From an uncultured Verrucomicrobia subdivision 3 bacterium (lineage in GTDB: Bacteria; Verrucomicrobiota; Verrucomicrobiae; Limisphaerales; UBA11358), in assembly GCA_903921455.1 (NCBI GenBank), contig CAIXPZ010000153.1, positions 1 to 53,099 of the forward strand: DNA of 53,099 nt. Reading direction: 5' to 3'. Under the pieces are notes generated by a model. It did no database searches. It saw only the letters and a list, made by a program, of their open reading frames with translations, and was not told the origin of the DNA. This document shows, in pieces, positions 49,896-53,099 of the stretch (the stretch's first letter is position 1; each line of letters starts with the position of its first letter). A program made the position numbers and the translations under genes.

Positions 49896-52800
49896 ATGAA
49901 AAGCCTGATTCAAGCCGCTCCCAGCCAGCGCGGTAGCAGTAAACCTCTTATTTTGTGGACGCTATTTTGGCTATTGAGTCCGGCTGCGCTCAAGGCTGAC
50001 ATTAATTGGGATGCTGACAATGCGGTCGGAAATTTTTCCTATTGCAACAATTGGTATGGCGACTCATGTCCTGTTCAGCCCTGGCAATTTTCGTATGGCA
50101 ATTTGGTTTTCAACTACCGGAACAACGCCGGCCAAACGACGCAATACTACGACCTTGGCGTGGGGAATAGCATCAATGACATTATTTGGGATACCACCTA
50201 CGGCCAGTCCACGCCCATCACTGGCGCGGGTAACGGGATTATCTTCAATCAACGCATCGAGAACCGCAGTGCTTATGCGCAGTCCATCAACATCCCGCTG
50301 GCCGGCGCGCAAAATGGTGCCGCGCAGATTGAATTCAATCCCGTCAACGCCAACCTGACGATTTTGGGTTCCATCGCCAACCCCAATAATAAACCGTATT
50401 TTTCCTACGGCAGCCTCGCCAGCAAATTGATGGTTGGGACGGCGCTGGCGGGTAATAGCACGGTGAGTTTTACGATTGATAAAGCAACCAATACCGGCGT
50501 GGGACTCGTTTTGTTTCAAGCCGCCCAGACTTGGGGTGACGCCACGCACGGCGTGAATATCAAACAAGGTGAAATGTGGATGGATACCGGCGGCAGTCTG
50601 CAAAGTGGGATTCCGATCAACCTCGGCTTGGCCGATGCCAATACCGCGAAAGTATGGCTGTCCATCGCCACCGGCGGCACGACGTTTCCGCAAAATATCA
50701 CGGTGGCCAACTCCGGCGGCGCCAAGGTGATCGGCGGTTTGAACAGCAGCGGCACGAACACTTACACCGGCAACGTTACGTTGAACGGGGCGATTTCGCT
50801 GGAAGCCAATCAAGCCGCCGGCACGGTGGCGTTGACCACTGGCGTCATCAGTGGTGGCAGCGGAGTCACCATTCCCGGCCCGGGCAAACTGACCTTGTCC
50901 GGCAACAACACCTACAGTGGGGGCACCACGCTGAACGCCGGCACGCTCAACCTCAACAACGGCGGCAGCAGCTCGGCCAATTCCGCCATTGGCACCGGCA
51001 CGTTTACCATCGCTGGCGGCACGATTGACAACTCCAGTGCAGCCGATGTTACCCTGCAACCCGCCATCGCCCAGAATTGGAATGGGAATTTTACCTACGC
51101 CGGCTCGATTCCGCGTAATTTGAATCTGGGCAACGGCGCGGTGTCGTTGAGTGCCGTCCGGAGCGTCACAGTCACCGCCGGCACCCTGACGGTTGGCGGT
51201 CGGATTACTGGCAGCGGGGGCGATAAAGATTTGACTAAACTTGGTGCGGGGACTTTAAGCCTGATCGGCGGCACCTTGGGCAGTTCAAATATGATTGCCC
51301 AGCTCTTTGCCCAGGCCGGCAGCTTGAATGTCAGCGGCTATCTCAACACCTCCACCAAGTTCATCGTCAACGGTGGAACGATGAATTGGTCGGGAACGGG
51401 TATTGGCGGCGGCGGATATTTTGGCATCGGCGACGGCGCCAGTGGAACGTTGAATGTCACTGCCGGCAGCCTGATTGCCGCGCCGACGAGCGGGATGTTT
51501 ATCGGCAATGGACTCAACACGATCATTGGCACCATCAACGTTTCGGGGGGCACACTGACGTTAAACGCCAGCAAAGACCTTCTGCTCGGCAGCGGATACA
51601 ATAACGCCAGCACCGGCACCGGTAACCTCAACCTCTCCGGCACGGGCACATTTGATACGGGCGTCACCACCGGGTTATTTCAGTTGGGTAACAACGGCGG
51701 CGTGGCCACCATCAACCTTGATGGCGGCACGCTGGCGACCGCGCGCAGTATCACTCGCGGTGCGACTGGTAGTAATTCCGCCACGAATAATTTTAACGGC
51801 GGCACGCTCAGGGCTAATGCCAACAATGCCACTTGGATGACGGGACTATCCGTGGCCAACGTCCGCAACGGCGGCGCGGTGATCAACGACAATGGTTATA
51901 ATGTCACCATCGGTCAGGCCTTGATCCATTCCGGCATCAGCGGGGATGCGGCGACGGACGGTGGCCTCAAAAAAAGCGGCTCCGGCATCCTCACCCTCAC
52001 TGGTGCAAACACCTACACCGGGGCCACAGTCGTCAACGGTGGCACGCTGCTCGTCAATAGCCCCGGCTCATTGGCCTCAGGTAGTGCGGTGACGGTTAAT
52101 AGTGGAACCTTGGGTGGCAATGGCACTATCAACGGTACGGTCAATGTATTGGCGGGTGGCTTGCTGGCCCCGGGCAGTGTCAATACGATCGGCACACTAA
52201 CGCTGGCCAACGCCTCAGCAACGGCTTTGACACTAAACGGAAACACCTTGCTCGTGGATCTTTCCAATGTGGCAGCTACAGCGGACCTTGTGGCCGTCGC
52301 CGGCACGCTGGTTCTCAATGGCGCTAATACCATTGCGCTTTCGTTTCCCAACGGCACGGCCCCCGCCGGCAGCTATACGTTAATGACCTTCGGCGCGCGA
52401 ACCGGCAGCGGCACCATCGCGTTGCTCGGTTCTTATCCAAACTGCACCCTCGTCACCAATGCCACCAGTGTGTCGGTGACCGTGGCCAGCCCTGGCACCT
52501 ACGATTTGACGTGGAAAGGTCCGGCGGCATCCACTATCTGGGACACAAGCACAGCTAACTGGCTCAATGGTGCCAGTGCCTCGGCTTACACGGCAGGTGA
52601 CAATGTGATTTTCGACGACACGGCTTCAACATTCAACGTCACCGGCGCTGGCTCGCCCAACTCCATGCTATTCAATAACACCAATGCTTACAGCGTATCT
52701 GCAACCATTGGTGGCTCCGGCCCGCTTCTTAAGATCGGTTCAGGGACGACGACGCTTTCCGGCCCCAACACCTACTCCGGCCCCGTAACTATCAGTGGCG

Positions 52801-52967
52801 GCACGCTAGCGCTGGCAGGGGGCGCCAATCGTATCGCGACGAGCTCGACCCTAACTTTTGGCGGCACCGCCAGTTTGGATCTTGGAGGCAATAGTCAAAC
52901 GCTGGCAAATCTGACGCTGGCGAATGGTCTTATCACTAACACGGTCAAGAATGGTAGTCTGGTGTAA
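49896..52967 (+). pseudogene. Exported beta-strand-repeat protein, cut by the IS element
   Basis: 1,023 residues remain. A signal peptide (PLILWTLFWLLSPAALKA) is followed by a β-rich N-domain (DINWDADNAVGNFSYCNNWY) and many autotransporter-associated repeats such as SGNNTYSGGTTLNAGTLNLN, SGILTLTGANTYTGATVVNG and LSGPNTYSGPVTISGGTLAL. The reading frame ends inside a repeat unit at ...VKNGSLV, and its TAA (52965-52967) is made of bases 3-5 of the IS21-family terminal repeat. The natural C-terminus, which in this family usually carries an anchor such as PEP-CTERM, is lost. It may still be secreted, but not anchored. It is a neighbour and distant paralogue of the gene at 44787. Confidence 0.8.
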
Positions 52968-52991
52968 ACGGCGGTTGAAAAGTGCGGCGGG
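52963..52991 (+). repeat. Terminal inverted repeat, istB side
   Basis: Begins TGTAAACGG at 52963 and matches the repeat at 109-137 in inverted orientation (28 of 29 positions). A further AAAAGTGC motif follows near 53001-53008. Confidence 0.85.
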
Positions 52992-53009
52992 TGGCGCTCG
53001 AAAAGTGCC

Positions 53010-53099
53010 TCACCTTCCGAGCAAAGGGAACTGGATTTTCAGGTCTCCGTCAAGCTGTTGATTCCGCTTCGAGGTAGAAGCAGCAGGAGGGGGAGCTTC
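53010..53099 (-). CDS. Probable IstB C-terminus (partial)
   Basis: The minus strand from 53099 gives 29 residues (ending DGDLKIQFPLLGR) and a TGA at 53012-53010, just inside the terminal repeats. Position and strand fit the end of istB, the AAA+ helper ATPase of IS21 elements, but the piece is too short to recognise by sequence alone; it rests on context. Confidence 0.4.
   Translation of the reverse strand, partial: EAPPPAASTSKRNQQLDGDLKIQFPLLGR

Larger units (their letters stand above)
52963..53099 (-). mobile_element. IS21-family element, istB-side end (partial)
   Basis: Starts at 52963 inside the beta-strand-repeat gene and runs out of the window. Sequence after the terminal repeat differs from the left-hand end, as expected for the opposite end of the same kind of element. 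The bases flanking the two ends (GCCCGACC after 137, TAGTCTGG before 52963) do not form a target duplication, so the two ends come from different insertions. Confidence 0.78.

Noticed and set aside
1..53099. Window as a closed 53-kb plasmid or circular element joined through the IS21-family ends
   Set aside because: The flanks of the two ends do not share a target duplication, and the gene content (metF, addAB, lptF/G, ubiE, tRNAs, HU) is chromosomal.

Overview
The window reads as a chromosomal segment of a Verrucomicrobium, most likely a Pedosphaera/Limisphaerales-type bacterium. The evidence is two very large autotransporter-associated beta-strand-repeat secreted proteins, a twin-arginine Gfo/Idh/MocA oxidoreductase, a short pseudopilin with a periplasmic C-terminal part, a BBP2-type porin, and a Gram-negative envelope set (Mla-type ABC importer, LptF/G permease, HpnN-like RND protein). 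This placement is inference from gene content; there is no rRNA in the window. The two ends of the window are the two ends of an IS21-family element, and each cuts a gene.

Region 1 (1 to about 10,750) is accessory, visibly more AT-rich on its left side, and full of broken genes. From left: the istA end of an IS21-family element, an HsdR-like gene cut by it, a PD-(D/E)xK-like gene bounded by 36-bp direct repeats, a remnant of an SRAP (YedK/HMCES) gene, a hypothetical gene, and a DUF433/PIN-like toxin-antitoxin pair. These are followed by a gene-poor stretch with paired TTTGCACAA repeats and the 3' part of a tRNA-Gln gene, which looks like an attachment-site scar. Next come an EVE-like/DUF3883 protein split by an in-frame stop and a minus-strand cluster of a truncated unknown gene, an ARPP-1 protein and a prokaryotic viperin (radical-SAM nucleotide dehydratase). 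The cluster has been fused to a truncated type I restriction R subunit. The viperin/ARPP-1 pair is the most interesting candidate system here.

Region 2 (about 10,900 to 44,500) is ordinary chromosome. It holds a membrane protein, a beta-CASP RNase-like hydrolase, a GspF/PilC inner-membrane protein, a porin, metF, and a minus-strand lipid-transport operon (ybjQ, HpnN-like RND, a WP-repeat exported protein, mlaE, mlaF, mlaD). Then come a GAF sensor kinase with LptF/G, tRNA-Lys, a second metallo-hydrolase, a frameshifted ubiE/menG, a response regulator, tRNA-Gly, a B12-binding radical-SAM enzyme, an oxidoreductase and HU. The region ends with a four-gene overlapping operon (hypothetical, pseudopilin, ABC ATPase, ABC permease), a lipoprotein, and addB-addA for double-strand-break repair.

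Region 3 (44,787 to the end) holds two adjacent, same-strand, exported beta-strand-repeat proteins. The second is cut by the istB-side end of the IS21-family element, whose first bases supply its stop codon.
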